From assembly GCA_963565915.1 (NCBI GenBank), contig OY751495.1, positions 1,922,001 through 1,986,000 of the forward strand: DNA of 64,000 nucleotides. Reading direction: 5' to 3'. The notes under the pieces are model-generated. The model had not been told where the DNA came from. It saw only the letters and a program-made list of their open reading frames with translations, and did no database searches. Position 1 is the stretch's first letter. The number at the start of each line of letters is the position of its first letter. The position numbers and the translations under genes are program-made. Of this stretch, positions 1 to 10,921 are shown piece after piece. This DNA comes from Entoloma clypeatum (taxonomy: Eukaryota > Basidiomycota > Agaricomycetes > Agaricales > Entolomataceae).

Positions 1-196
1 GTCGAAGACGCCGAGGATGGTAATGGACAACACGCGCGACGGCGACAACACTCGTCAGTGCGTGACAACGTGAGAATATGCAAATTCCATAATAAGATTC
101 AGAAGCGTGTCTCTCTAATTCAAAGTTACATTCTGCATATCTTCTGGTTTCTGGATGTCGTGAAGCTAGACAATGTCCTACTAGATTTTTTTTTTT

Positions 197-1247
<1,051 letters not shown>

Positions 1248-1499
1248 GATGGGACTATTGAGGTGATGTCCCTATTTGACGATGCTTGATCTTCAGGTCA
1301 TTGCGCCACATTACACACCCCTGTCAAGTACTAGTACCTACTCCCTTTGGCATGCCAGAACAATGTGGGTGGACGGCTTTCTCCCGGTCATGGATCTCTA
1401 ATCCTATGGTGCAGCACAATACTTACCTGCTGCCTCCGTTCCATTGATAAAATCTCCGAGCCTTCGCGTGCCGCATCCAGTGAGTAAAGTAATCGATAG

Positions 1500-1988
1500 T
1501 GCTTGACTTTACCCAATACGGTCGATCCGTTCTGTAAGGTAGAGCTTCCACCTGATATACATCCGCTCCCAGATTCTGTAACAGCATATGTACGTCCTTC
1601 AATTCCACAGAATCCTTCCATTCATGCGATTCACTAGTTTGTCTATCCGTTTACACTGGAGCCCCACGTCATCACGCTGGAATCGTCACGCAGGACAACG
1701 CTTGCCGCTCACGCGGCTCGTCGAGAAGCATATTTGCAGTCGCGTCAAGAGGAGAAAGAACGTCGAAAACGCGATGCGTTGCGGAAAATTGCTCCTGGGT
1801 TTGAGCCACAGGGTTCTGTCCTGGTCCCCATGAGGACCAGCAGCCTAGGCGCCACCGTCCCTTCTACAGAGGAAGCAGATGGAGACTTTCGACCCGGCCA
1901 TAAGGACACAAAATCAGTGATGGAAGACTTGGTGGATCAGTTGGCTGTACTAGAGTCTGGTTCGAATGTTTCCGGAGGACAGTCATAA
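1500..1988 (+). CDS. Conserved fungal protein of unknown function (3' exons only)
   Basis: Two exons, 1500-1589 and 1638-1988, separated by a GTACGT...CTAG intron. They read as a continuous protein with a proline-rich lead (DPFCKVELPPDIHPLP), a segment FVYPFTLEPHVITLESSRR, a charged helix rich in R/E/K likely to be a short coiled coil (QEEKERRKRDALRK), then IAPGFEPQ and a polar tail. I recall this pattern from basidiomycete hypothetical proteins but know no function. The 5' end is unresolved: an in-frame TAG at 1497-1499 works as a splice acceptor, and at least one upstream exon with the ATG is missing; one candidate ATG is near 1352. The gene is transcribed divergently from BUD32. An antisense frame at 1423-1608 overlaps the first exon but is judged a shadow. 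Confidence 0.6.
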
Positions 1989-3296
1989 CACAAATTTCAA
2001 CAACATCCCCGTTCACCACACGAAGTTCGAAACGATTATGAAGAATACATATATTTTACTCGTGTTGAGTGCTCGCCCCGTTTCTTCCCTTCGAGAGTGA
2101 ATATTTCGCAACATTTCTGACGGAATAAACCGGAAAATACACCGTGCGTGATCACATTATCTCCTGTCTCATCAAGAACACGTTGAATCTAATGTTTGAT
2201 GAGATAGGGACTCAGTAATCATCTCAAACTCCGTAAAGCTGTCCAATTGAGTTCATAAACTGCCGAACAAATTAACAGCATCATTTAGTGGGCTGGAGGA
2301 ATGTGGGCATGGCACGTTCAAAAAAAAATTTACAGTGGCTTTAGTCGATGCGTTCTCCCGTTCCTGTCATGGAGCACTGCTCACCCTGAGGCGCCCTATC
2401 ACCTTTTAGCGACATATCCCTTTTCAAGCGATGTCTATCAGGCGTTCCGTCATCAGAAACTGCACTGCTTCCGGAGATGGCGAAACGCCAGGGGATAACA
2501 AAGAATTAGTCAACGGAGACGCAGCTTCCAATATCAGTACCGCGCCTGACATGTGGACTTAATGAGCTTCAAGGTCTGTATCCAAAGAACACGGAGAAAA
2601 TATAACACACAGCGGAGGTCTCTGGTTCCCGTTTCTTTCTCCCCTGGAGCTAGCGTGCCATCTCTACCCGTTGGAGGTGTGGTTATAGCGGTAAGTATAA
2701 AATAGGCCTTCAGAATCCGCCTAACTGATCTCTAGGTGAAAGATAGAGGGCTGGCTTCTCACAAGCACTCGATAGTGGGTAGCCAGGTGATGTACCATAA
2801 GGCTGCATTGGTAACCTGCAAATATGCCTTTTCGACTCTCGGCGTCGTGGCTTGATGACCGAACGCTCGTGCAACCCAGAACAGTGAAGTATTACTCGTA
2901 AGTAAATACTTACTGACGGCTCCGAGTCACCACTGCTTGCCAACAGGAATCCGGTTACCAGATCGAACTTGCATCATATCTCTACACCGACTAGTCAAAA
3001 GGTTCCGAAGCCATGTTTGTCGCACTGCGCTATTAGGTACAATTGACTTTGGAGGGAAGTAATATGATCCCAAAAAAGTCGGACGAAGGACTCCACCGAT
3101 GTGTATGTGTGTTTGTTGTGCATCCCAAGAATCGTGTTATGCTCACAGACCAAGCCGCCATATCGGTGTCCCGTCGCTGCAAATTCGCGATTCACGGAGT
3201 GCTTTACCTTTTTAAGGGAACTGCCATGGCGTTAAAAGGCTGCGCGTGGTTCATTTGTTGAGGCGCTTACTTCTATCTATCTCATCCACAAAACCG
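1989..3296. other. Intergenic stretch with no supported gene
   Basis: About 1.3 kb between the conserved unknown gene and the P450. Splice-like signals occur (GTAAGT near 2692, CTAG near 2735), but no reading frame across them resembles a known family. The last few hundred bases should contain the P450 promoter; I see no clear TATA box. Confidence 0.4.
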
Positions 3297-5550
3297 ATGG
3301 ATCCATCTCGATATCGTGTTCGATTATTTTTCGATCTTTGTCGCGCTGTTGTCCTTCCCTCCCTCGTTTTTCATGCCGCTCTAAAGTGTTCCTGGAGACC
3401 TCTTGGACCCTTGGCTTTACCATTTCACGTCGGCTTCATCATTTTATGGTCTCTATTCAGAGGAGCCTGGGCGAAACTTTCACAAGCTACAGAGGCAAGG
3501 CGATTGGGTGCGCGGCCTATACCCGAAATAGTCGGGAAATGGCCGGGAAACATCGATGTCTTGTTGAAGATGTTGCGGGCGTTCAAAACAAGTTATCTTT
3601 ATGATGTCTATCTCGATCTCTTTGAGGAATATCAATGTACGACGCTAAATGCCAGGATATTATGGAGCGATAACGTGCGCTGTTTTGTCCTTGGGAACCT
3701 CTTATATGGCCTCCTACCGCTTTCTAGGTTATCACTATGGATCAAGAACACATGAAATTCATATTAGCGACTGGATTTAACCACTTCTGGAGAGGAAATT
3801 CTCAAAAAGAACGGATGTATGCTTTCACATGGATTTGCAGTTCGACGTCATTTCCTAATTGTGTTGGCAGGGAGACTTTTTTGGGCACAGGCATATTCAA
3901 TCGTGATGACGAGGTGAACCTGGTTCTCTACTTGAATGAATGACTTCTTTTGACAGACATATGTGATAGATCTGGAAGATGGTGAGCGTCCTCGACCAAC
4001 GAGAACAGACCCTAAGTAACTTCCTTGTAGCATCGCAACATGGCACGACCTTTCTTCGCCCGCGAACGGATAACAGACTTCGACATTTTTGAAAAGCACA
4101 TCACGCGAATGCTATCAATAATTTCCGCGAACGAGGCGTTAGGCCATCCAAGCGAGGCCCAAGATCTATTCTCTCGCTTCAGCATCGACGTCGCATCCGA
4201 ATTCCTGTTTGGAAAGAACCTTGATACGCTCTCTGCATCACACCCTGTCCCAGGCGAAGCCGTTATGGGACCCAAAGGTTCAGCCACGACGGATCTTTGG
4301 GGTTCCTTCGTAGGCGCATTCGAGACAGCCCAACTAAACGTCACAGCAAGGGGACGCATTGGAAATCTCTGGCCTTTATTTGAGCCTTGTGGCGATAAGA
4401 TTCAACCGCATGCGAAAATCATACATGACTGGTTAGACCCGTTGGTCAAACAAGCGCTAGCAGATAAAGCACAAGCCAACAAAGCAGGAATTTCTGATCC
4501 AGTCGCCGATAAAACGTTTATGGAACATCTTGCCGACAGCACGGAAGGTGTGCGTTCCGCTTGTCTTCGTCCATGTATGTGTATGACACCCATCCAGATC
4601 CTATCCTTATCCGCGATCAACTCTTAAGCATGTTATTGGCAGCAAGAGACACAGTATGTGCCTTCTTTTGAGATCGAACCGTGTCACCCATCCATTCCCA
4701 ATCCATCAGACTGCGTGTGTTCTGACATTCGTCATATATTTCATGGCGATCCACCCGCACGTCACGGAACGTTTGCGAACGGAAGTCCTCGGGTATTGTG
4801 GCCCGCAAGTACCTCCGACATATGCACAAATCAAGTATCTGAAATATAGTAAGCGCCACAAACCTGTGCTTCCCCCTGTTTCAAACCACTCGTAATGATA
4901 GTGCGTGCTGTCATAAACGAGACTCTACGACTTTTCCCTCCTGTGCCTTTGAACGTCCGTGAGTCTCGGGCGGAGGCATGTCTCCTCCCACCTTCCGATC
5001 CTACGCACTCTGCAAACGACCACCGCCGATTTTACATGCCAGCGGCCACGACAATCACCTACCTTCCTCTTCTCGTGCAGCGGAATAAAGCCTTGTGGGG
5101 TCCCGATGCGGATGAATTTGATCCCGAACGATGGCTGCAGCCTGATCGCATTGCCAGATATGTCGCCAACCCCACCATGTTCACGCCCTTTAGTGCGGGA
5201 CCGCGCATAGTGAGTCCATTCGCTCAATTCAACGTCCAACGCACACCGACCTCAGGGCCATTCCAAGTGTATCGGTCAGAATTATGCGTACAATGAGATC
5301 TCATATCTCCTCGTCAGATTGCTGCAGAAATTTGAGAAATTTACCCTGGCGCCGGAGGTCCAACCACAGGGCTCCTTACCTCCTCCTGAGTGGAAAGAAC
5401 GGAGAGGTAGGCAAGTGACAGAAAGAATATGGCCCAGTGTGGCCATAACACTTTACGTAAAGGTATGCTTGTTTGTCAATAATTCCTTCTGTGTCCTTGA
5501 CGCCTACTCAGGGAGGGATGTGGGTTCACTTTCATAAGGCCGCATCTTGA
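3297..5550 (+). CDS. Cytochrome P450 monooxygenase, CYP63-like
   Basis: Heme-thiolate monooxygenase of the basidiomycete CYP63 type, a family linked to alkane, fatty-acid and aromatic oxidation in white-rot fungi. Ten exons give one frame of 591 residues: 3297-3674, 3728-3816, 3871-3913, 3970-3981, 4031-4547, 4598-4653, 4710-4848, 4902-5209, 5268-5462, 5512-5550. The N-terminus is hydrophobic (membrane anchor), followed by RRLGARPIPEIVGKWPGN. Other marks are the I-helix AARDTT, the K-helix ETLR, the FDPERW segment and the heme loop FSAGPRICIGQ, with the cysteine ligand encoded right at an exon start. Exon 4 is only 12 nt (IWKM). All required motifs are present and no stop interrupts the frame, so it looks functional. 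The start ATG at 3297 is preferred because MDPSRYRVRL resembles CYP63 N-termini; an ATG at 3246 is in frame. Substrate is unknown. Confidence 0.9.
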
Positions 5551-5764
5551 TTGTATCAAGATTGTAATACCCGAAAAGAATCAGCGAATTGTAATTCCTC
5601 ATGTAAAAAAGTCAGCAACGTTGTTTTACAGTTTGAATTAACTCAAAGCATGCATCCGGAAGGTCTTCCATTAGAATCGTGCGCCACAGTAGTTGTGTTA
5701 GCTCCCTGTCACGATAAATTTGGGAATTTCTGGAAAGATGTTGGTGATATCTACCTTCCTTCAT

Positions 5765-6622
5765 CTATGGCCCGAATATATCACTTCGATCTATGAGACT
5801 AATGTCCGTATCATCGTCGCCATCTTCGTTATCTTCGTCTTCTGATCCAGGAGTGCACCCTGAAGATTTCTCTCGCGATCAACAGCAAGTCTTGCATCAA
5901 CCTGCTCATCGCCTCCGGCGTAGTCTCTGAGGGCAAAGCCGATCAGCGGTGAAAAATATTCTCCGAAACGCGGCGTCACTTGTCGTATTCAGCTCTCGAT
6001 GATCCAACTGCCTCAAAAAACTGTTGGATACCATCTCCGGTCATACTTGACACACCAACCGTCTGATGGAAAAAATTAAAAGTGTAACAGAACAAAATGA
6101 ATCGTTGACTCGCTGACATAAGATGCTTGTAAAACTCGTCCAAAACCAAACTCATACTATTCATTAGTTTGTTCATATATGTCGGTTCACTATGTGAAGC
6201 TGAAGCTGCCTGAAATTCTTTGAAATCCTGCATACAATCAAGGGCTAAGTCGTGAGGTTGAACGTCTGTCTTGTTAAACACTAGGATGAAGGGGAGCTTC
6301 GTTTTGTATAATATGCTGTGTAGGCGAGCGATGAGCGATGATACAAATGTGGATATTTTAATCTGTCCGGGAATAGCATAGCTGGATGTCATTGATAAGA
6401 TCGTGGGCGGAAAGGAGAGTGAAAGTACTCACTCGTTTCTCAAATCGAACTCTGCTTCATAACCTCTGCATTGGCGTCCCGTATGTCTATGTTGGGCTCG
6501 AAAGGAACGTGGGTGACCGCAGGATCAAGGTTGAGAATGTATGGAGGCGAGGGGGGATTGAGAGAATGTTGATTCGTTGAACAAAACGTTGATTTACCAG
6601 CGCCTATGGCTATAGCTCAAAA
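5765..6622 (-). pseudogene. Decayed GPN-loop GTPase 1 (GPN1/NPA3) copy
   Basis: The minus strand carries clear pieces of GPN1, the GTPase needed for nuclear import of RNA polymerase II: a P-loop GAGKSTF near 6610, LNLDPAVTHVPFEPNIDIRD around 6500-6550, a weak IPGQIKI block near 6360, KLPFILVFNKTDVQPHD near 6240-6300, a MNSMSLVLDEFYKHL block near 6130, VGVSSMTGDGI near 6040 and an acidic tail reaching about 5765. The pieces are in different frames with stops and deletions: the segment between the ..DIRD block and the ..PGQI block has lost most of its residues. It is therefore a truncated, frameshifted relic of a probably intact gene elsewhere. No functional product is expected. Confidence 0.82.
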
Positions 6623-6754
6623 CTTGTGACAAATATCACGTGCGCGTTTAATTATTCAACGACAACTTAATAGTTTCTTCTCAACATGACACTCGAACGA
6701 CTGTGAGCACCTCCAGCCTCTCCAAAACGACGACATCCAACGTAATCCTCATAG

Positions 6755-9700
6755 CCGAGCGCAGCTTATGAAGAACACAGAATTCTATCCTTCAATCTAC
6801 CGTCAGAAGCAGATCAGAGATTTGGACGCGTTGACATCCCCGTCGGCACTGTCTTAAAGAACAGGTGGGTATCATCGATCCTTTCCCTCTCTTCCTATTA
6901 ACGGTTCAATCATAGAATGGAATGCGTTCAAACAGGCTTACATACCGCTGCTTATGCCGGGATATCTGGATCAGCAACTTTAGGCGCATTCTCCATTGTT
7001 GTATCTGGGGGGTACGAGGACGACTATGACGAAGGTTATTTTATGTATGGTGCGAATCGCTTAGTCACCACCACTTTGGGACAGCGGCCAATTTGGGGCT
7101 GGACCGGACCAAGTGTTGGCCTCGTCGCCCGGGACGACCGCACCCGCAACAATTTGGTGGCCAGCGGGCTCGCGTAGATAGATTCGTATCACGCAAATTA
7201 CATTTTCGAGACTACAATGGAAGAAATGGTAGCGGGAATAAACACAATCTATGCCACCAAGAAAATACCTCAAGGAAGCTGCAGAACGAGCACGCGCGGA
7301 AGCATTAAGAGTGCGGGCGGCTGCTCGAAAGGAGCGGGAGGACAGTCAACAACCTGTGGCAAGCCCTGAAGTGCAATACGACACATTACCTGAGTCCCCA
7401 CTCAATGTCGTCGACGAGGTCGCCAGCCCCAATTCGGAATCAGATTGTGGATATATGGGTGGGATCAACATGGTGGACAGCATGGATGAAGAGGACAATG
7501 AGAGTGATGCTGAGGGCATTTTCGTGGCTGGATGGGAGTCTCTGGATGAGTTTGATGCTGCTGATGTCGAAGAGATGAAGAAAAAGGCCGTGGTGGTTGA
7601 TTCCAGTGGTACTGATGATGAAGAGCCCGTCAAAGATGTGTATTCCGAGCTGGCTACTGGATTAGAGGCAAATGACTGGAACAAAATTGAAGCAAACCGG
7701 TCTCTTGGATACAATGGGCACTCCAGCCGCACACGACGGCGCCATGCTCAAAAGGCTCGGGCGCAACAGGAGGAACGTGAAAAAGCAAAGAATTCGTTAG
7801 TATTCAAGGATTGGCACTTGACAATTCACTCACTTATTTGCCAGAAACAAGCCCGATGTCGTGCTCATGCGAAAATTCTTCATTCCGCGGCCCCCACCCC
7901 CACAGTCTTGCACACCAACCCCCGTTGCTGCCAACATATGCTCAGAAAGAAGGGCGTGGGCCGCGGACTCCATCAAAGCGATGTCATTTGTTCGACAGTG
8001 GGGTGGCTTGAAGGAGCGAGTCAAACTCTTGAATATGGAAAGAATTATGATGGATATTGGACTGGAGAGCTGTTCGTCAAACAGGTATCTTTGTTCCATA
8101 TTATTCATGCAGAAAACTCATAACCTTTCCAGTTGATTGAAAGAATACTTCCTGCATTTGAGCAGATTCACGGTCCTGGCTATCAGGCATTAATTATGGT
8201 TGACAACTCACAGGGTCACTCTGCATATGCCGAAGATGCTCTTGTCACATCTCGGATGAACGTGAATCCTGGTGGGGCTCAAGCACGAATGCGAAATGGG
8301 TGGTTCATCCAAGATAACAAGAAGATCTCTCAACCGATGATCTTTCCCTCAACACACTCACAATATGCTAATCAACCCAAAGGACTTCGACATGTTCTCA
8401 ACGAGAGGGGTTTCAACACAAAGGGCCTGCGTGGCAAGTGCAAAAAATGCGAACCTGGTGCAACTGCATGTTGTTGTCGCCGAATCTTGGGTAATCAGCC
8501 TGATTTTCGTGCTCAGAAGTCACTTGTGCAGGAGACAATTGAAGCAGCTGGGCACCTCTGTATTGTGCTCCCCAAGTTCCACTGTGAACTCAACTTTATT
8601 GAGTTCTTCTGGGGTGCCGTCAAACGTTATCTTCGAGAGAACTGTGACATGACATTTGACACTCTCAAGGACAATATGCCGATCGCACTCAAATCAGTAT
8701 CACTTGATACAATCCGGAAATGGGAGCATAGGATGCACAGGTGGATGGATGCATACAGGGAGGGTTTGGAAACTCGGCAGGCTCAACTAAAGGTTAAGGC
8801 ATTCAGCTCTACAAAGTACAAGTCTCACCGTCGTATTCCTGAGTCTGTTGCTGAGGCCTTTGACACTTAGCGAGGCTCTGCGTCGAAAATTTCCTTTTTA
8901 GGAGTATGACTAATATACCATATATAGTAATGGCCAAATCTATCTGTGCCAAAAATTTGAACTCCCTGAATATTGACGCTATTGGAATTCTGTCTTGGGG
9001 ATCGATGCCTCTCATTGAATAGAGCATTTTGGCAAGAGGACTAAGAAAAAGGCTGGAATTTGCGAGCTCCTATGCAGTTGTTACATTTTGGTGGTGACTA
9101 AGTGATTCGCACCATAGGTCGATTTCAAATCGCGTTGCAACGCCTTCTCATCAGTCTTTGATAGCAAATACACCGGGACAGGCAAGTAGTCGTTACTTAT
9201 AAATCACAATGCCGCTTTAATTCGCCCTAGGTGGTCAAGATGACGCGTTTTCTGTATTTGGCAACCTCAATATTGCGGTGCTATATTCATAATGTTCTTA
9301 GGGAACTGGGGTGCAGATAAGAGATCAGACATTTCATCACAAGAACAACATGGCTTTGAAGGTGAGTCATCCATTCAGCTAGTAGATGAGATATTCATTT
9401 ATTACACCATATCGAAGAGATCTGAATCGTCAGGAGGTCCAGTCCGAGTTATTCGCGGGCCAAATCCCAAGTCAAAATTCGCTCCGATAGAAGGGCGAGT
9501 ATAACTACAGTCTCCCGGTCTTCATGCGGAAGCGCTGAGAATAATTATCATCCAGATATCGCTATGACGGACTCTACAAAGTAGAGAAGGTACCTCTTTG
9601 GTTCTCTACCTCTGTGTTTGAAGCATTGTTCGATCACCCAAACATAGGCTTACATGGACAAAGGCAAAAGCGGGTTCCTCATTTGCAGATATGAGCTACG

Positions 9701-9791
9701 CGTGCGTTTCGAAGTCACTCAATGTTTCAAACTCAACTAAGCCCTTTAAAAGCGTCTCCCGGGGCAACCACCCCTACCTGTCATTCGTTGA
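6755..9791 (+). CDS. SRA-YDG domain protein (split by a transposon in an intron; 5' end missing)
   Basis: An SRA-YDG domain like that of UHRF1, which binds methylated or hemimethylated cytosine. Exons that keep one frame: 6755-6864, 6916-7034, 9155-9181, 9231-9253, 9302-9361, 9418-9494, 9556-9589, 9648-9701, 9753-9791 (about 180 residues). Motifs in order: FGRVDIPVGTVLKNR, VHTA-like GLHTAAYAGISG, SIVVSGGYEDDYDE, YTGTGG split by an intron, VQIRDQTF, PVRVIRGPNPKSKFAP, YRYDGLYKVEKAY, KSGFLICRYELR. The third intron (7035-9154) contains a 2.1-kb Tc1/mariner-type element; without it the intron would be 51 nt. Two introns start with GC (9182 GCAAGT; 9495 GCGAGT). The first coding exon upstream of 6755 was not resolved; an ATG at 6686 does not give the right phase. 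If the long intron is spliced the protein is intact; otherwise the gene is knocked out. No catalytic domain is visible beside SRA. Confidence 0.78.
7048..9114 (+). mobile_element. Tc1/mariner-superfamily DNA transposon with 25-bp terminal inverted repeats
   Basis: Left end TGGTGCGAATCGCTTAG.. at 7048 and the inverted right end finishing at 9114 match at 24 of 25 terminal bases. TA is present on both sides (7046-7047 and 9115-9116), the expected Tc1/mariner target duplication. The element lies wholly within an intron of the SRA gene and is in the same orientation as that gene. It carries one transposase gene that has lost part of its middle (see next entry), so it probably cannot move itself but could be moved in trans. 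Confidence 0.85.
7251..8870 (+). pseudogene. Internally deleted DDE (Tc1/mariner-type) transposase
   Basis: The N-terminal part (from 7251) is acidic and low in complexity, then has a basic block (RTRRRHAQKARAQQ). Around 7850-7910 a second frame gives PDVVLMRKFFIPRPPPP, which resembles the N-terminal region of fungal DDE proteins. From about 7945 the catalytic half begins: GRGLHQSDVICS, an intron at 8085-8132, ALIMVDNSQGHSAYAEDAL (second catalytic Asp in VDN) and CELNFIEFFWGAVKRYLRE (Glu in the NFIE context). The segment that should carry the first catalytic Asp (HDES-like) is absent and the frame changes there, so an internal deletion is inferred. A small Cys cluster (CKKCEPGATACCC) lies between the second Asp and the Glu. 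The C-terminal frame ends normally at 8870. Confidence 0.7.
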
Positions 9792-10080
9792 GGGCATGTC
9801 GAGACGTTGATAAACATCCATGTTCTACAGTCTGCACTTCATGTACATCCTACATACTTTGGGACGTCCTTATCTAAATCGGCCTTTGCTGTTCAGCAGG
9901 GATTCTAGGTCAAGACATGGGTTAAACATTAAACGCTCCCCCATGTTCATGATGCAATGTAATTGACTTGTATGCGACAACATGCTCATTTCTTTAACTC
10001 TTCACACCCCAGGAATCAGTCTGCGCAAAATAAGCATCCTTGTCGCTCGTTGCCTGTTCTTGTGCCTCTTCGATGATTGT
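9792..10080. other. Intergenic stretch, nothing recognised
   Basis: About 290 bases after the SRA stop codon, containing its presumed 3' UTR. No reading frame or repeat is recognised. Confidence 0.4.
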
Positions 10081-10315
10081 TTCTCCGTTCGGACGGTTCG
10101 GTGCAACGTTCAACGTTCAACTTCCATCTCTTCCAGCCCCCTGCTCTCCGGGTAACCGAGGAGGTATCACTATCAGGCTTCTGGGTGCCTGATTGACCAG
10201 CAGGCTCTGATCTCTCGTTCCAGAGGAACTCAACCACTTCTCTCAGGTTTGCTGGATCGCCCTGGACAACGTTCCCTTCAACCAGGTGTTCGGTCGTATA
10301 TCGAAGAGGTCTCAA
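10081..10315 (+). pseudogene. Decayed oligopeptide transporter (OPT) fragment
   Basis: In one plus frame the region reads GNRGGIT, then, after two stops, QVCWIALDNVPFNQVFGR. These correspond to GNRGGIS and [19 protein letters not shown] of the full OPT gene at 12,939-16,353, which lies on the opposite strand. The DNA in between also aligns loosely (an [13 protein letters not shown] stretch). Only part of a middle exon is visible, with stops and frame loss, so this is a relic of a second OPT copy, inverted relative to the intact one. Confidence 0.7.
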
Positions 10316-10921
10316 CTATCTGGACATCCGGTCCAAGTGACACGCGCGCCTGCAAACATTGATATTCTCAACGTGTCGATCGCTGCGTCCCCTCGCCTAG
10401 GGCTATGTCATTTGTGTAGACCCCTCAGACAGTAAGTTTTCTCCGGATGCCATAACTATTCACTCCCTGATTGATTTATGATACAGTCTGGAAATGGCCC
10501 GGAGACTCAATCCTCCCGTTTGTCACCAAGACCAAGCGGTCAGATCACTCTGCGTAATATGGTGTTCCAGCGGCGTTTCTTGCTCCGTCTCTCGCGTCGG
10601 CCGTCGTCAATTCTGAGGTCAAATACCCAATCATCACCTTCTCAGACAAGTCCCTCAGCCATCGAAGACACAATTGTTAACTGGTTCCAACCTGTTTTTT
10701 CGTCAACTCCAGGCTCCTCCGATTCATGTGCCCATGTGGCTTGTAGTTGTGCGGCGTCAACCACCGCATACCGCCCCTCCTCTCTGCATTCAGCACTCAA
10801 GAGCAGGGCGTGGGCTGTCATGTTTCTGCCTGGCGTTGTTGACTGGATAAGAGTGCGATAGATAAAACGCAATACAGTGGTCCCAAGATATGCAAAAGAT
10901 ACGTACTCAAAAAAAAAAAAA
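10316..10921. other. Region between the OPT relic and the caspase-like gene
   Basis: No firm gene. On the minus strand, about 10,645-10,855, an open stretch containing MTAHALLLSAECREEGRYA reads like coding sequence and follows good splice signals (GTACGT at about 10,901-10,906 on minus, then TTATCCAG). It may be a former 3' exon of the caspase-like gene, cut off by an in-frame TAG followed by a run of 12 T on that strand. Evidence is weak. Confidence 0.3.

Noticed and set aside
1423..1608. Minus-strand frame with protein-like text and a perfect CAG|GTAAGT donor
   Set aside because: It overlaps the plus-strand exon 1500-1589, whose two-exon frame is better supported. No continuing exon was found on minus.
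2640..2945. Possible plus-strand exon pair with GTAAGT and CTAG signals
   Set aside because: The joined frame stops soon and resembles no family; likely chance signals.
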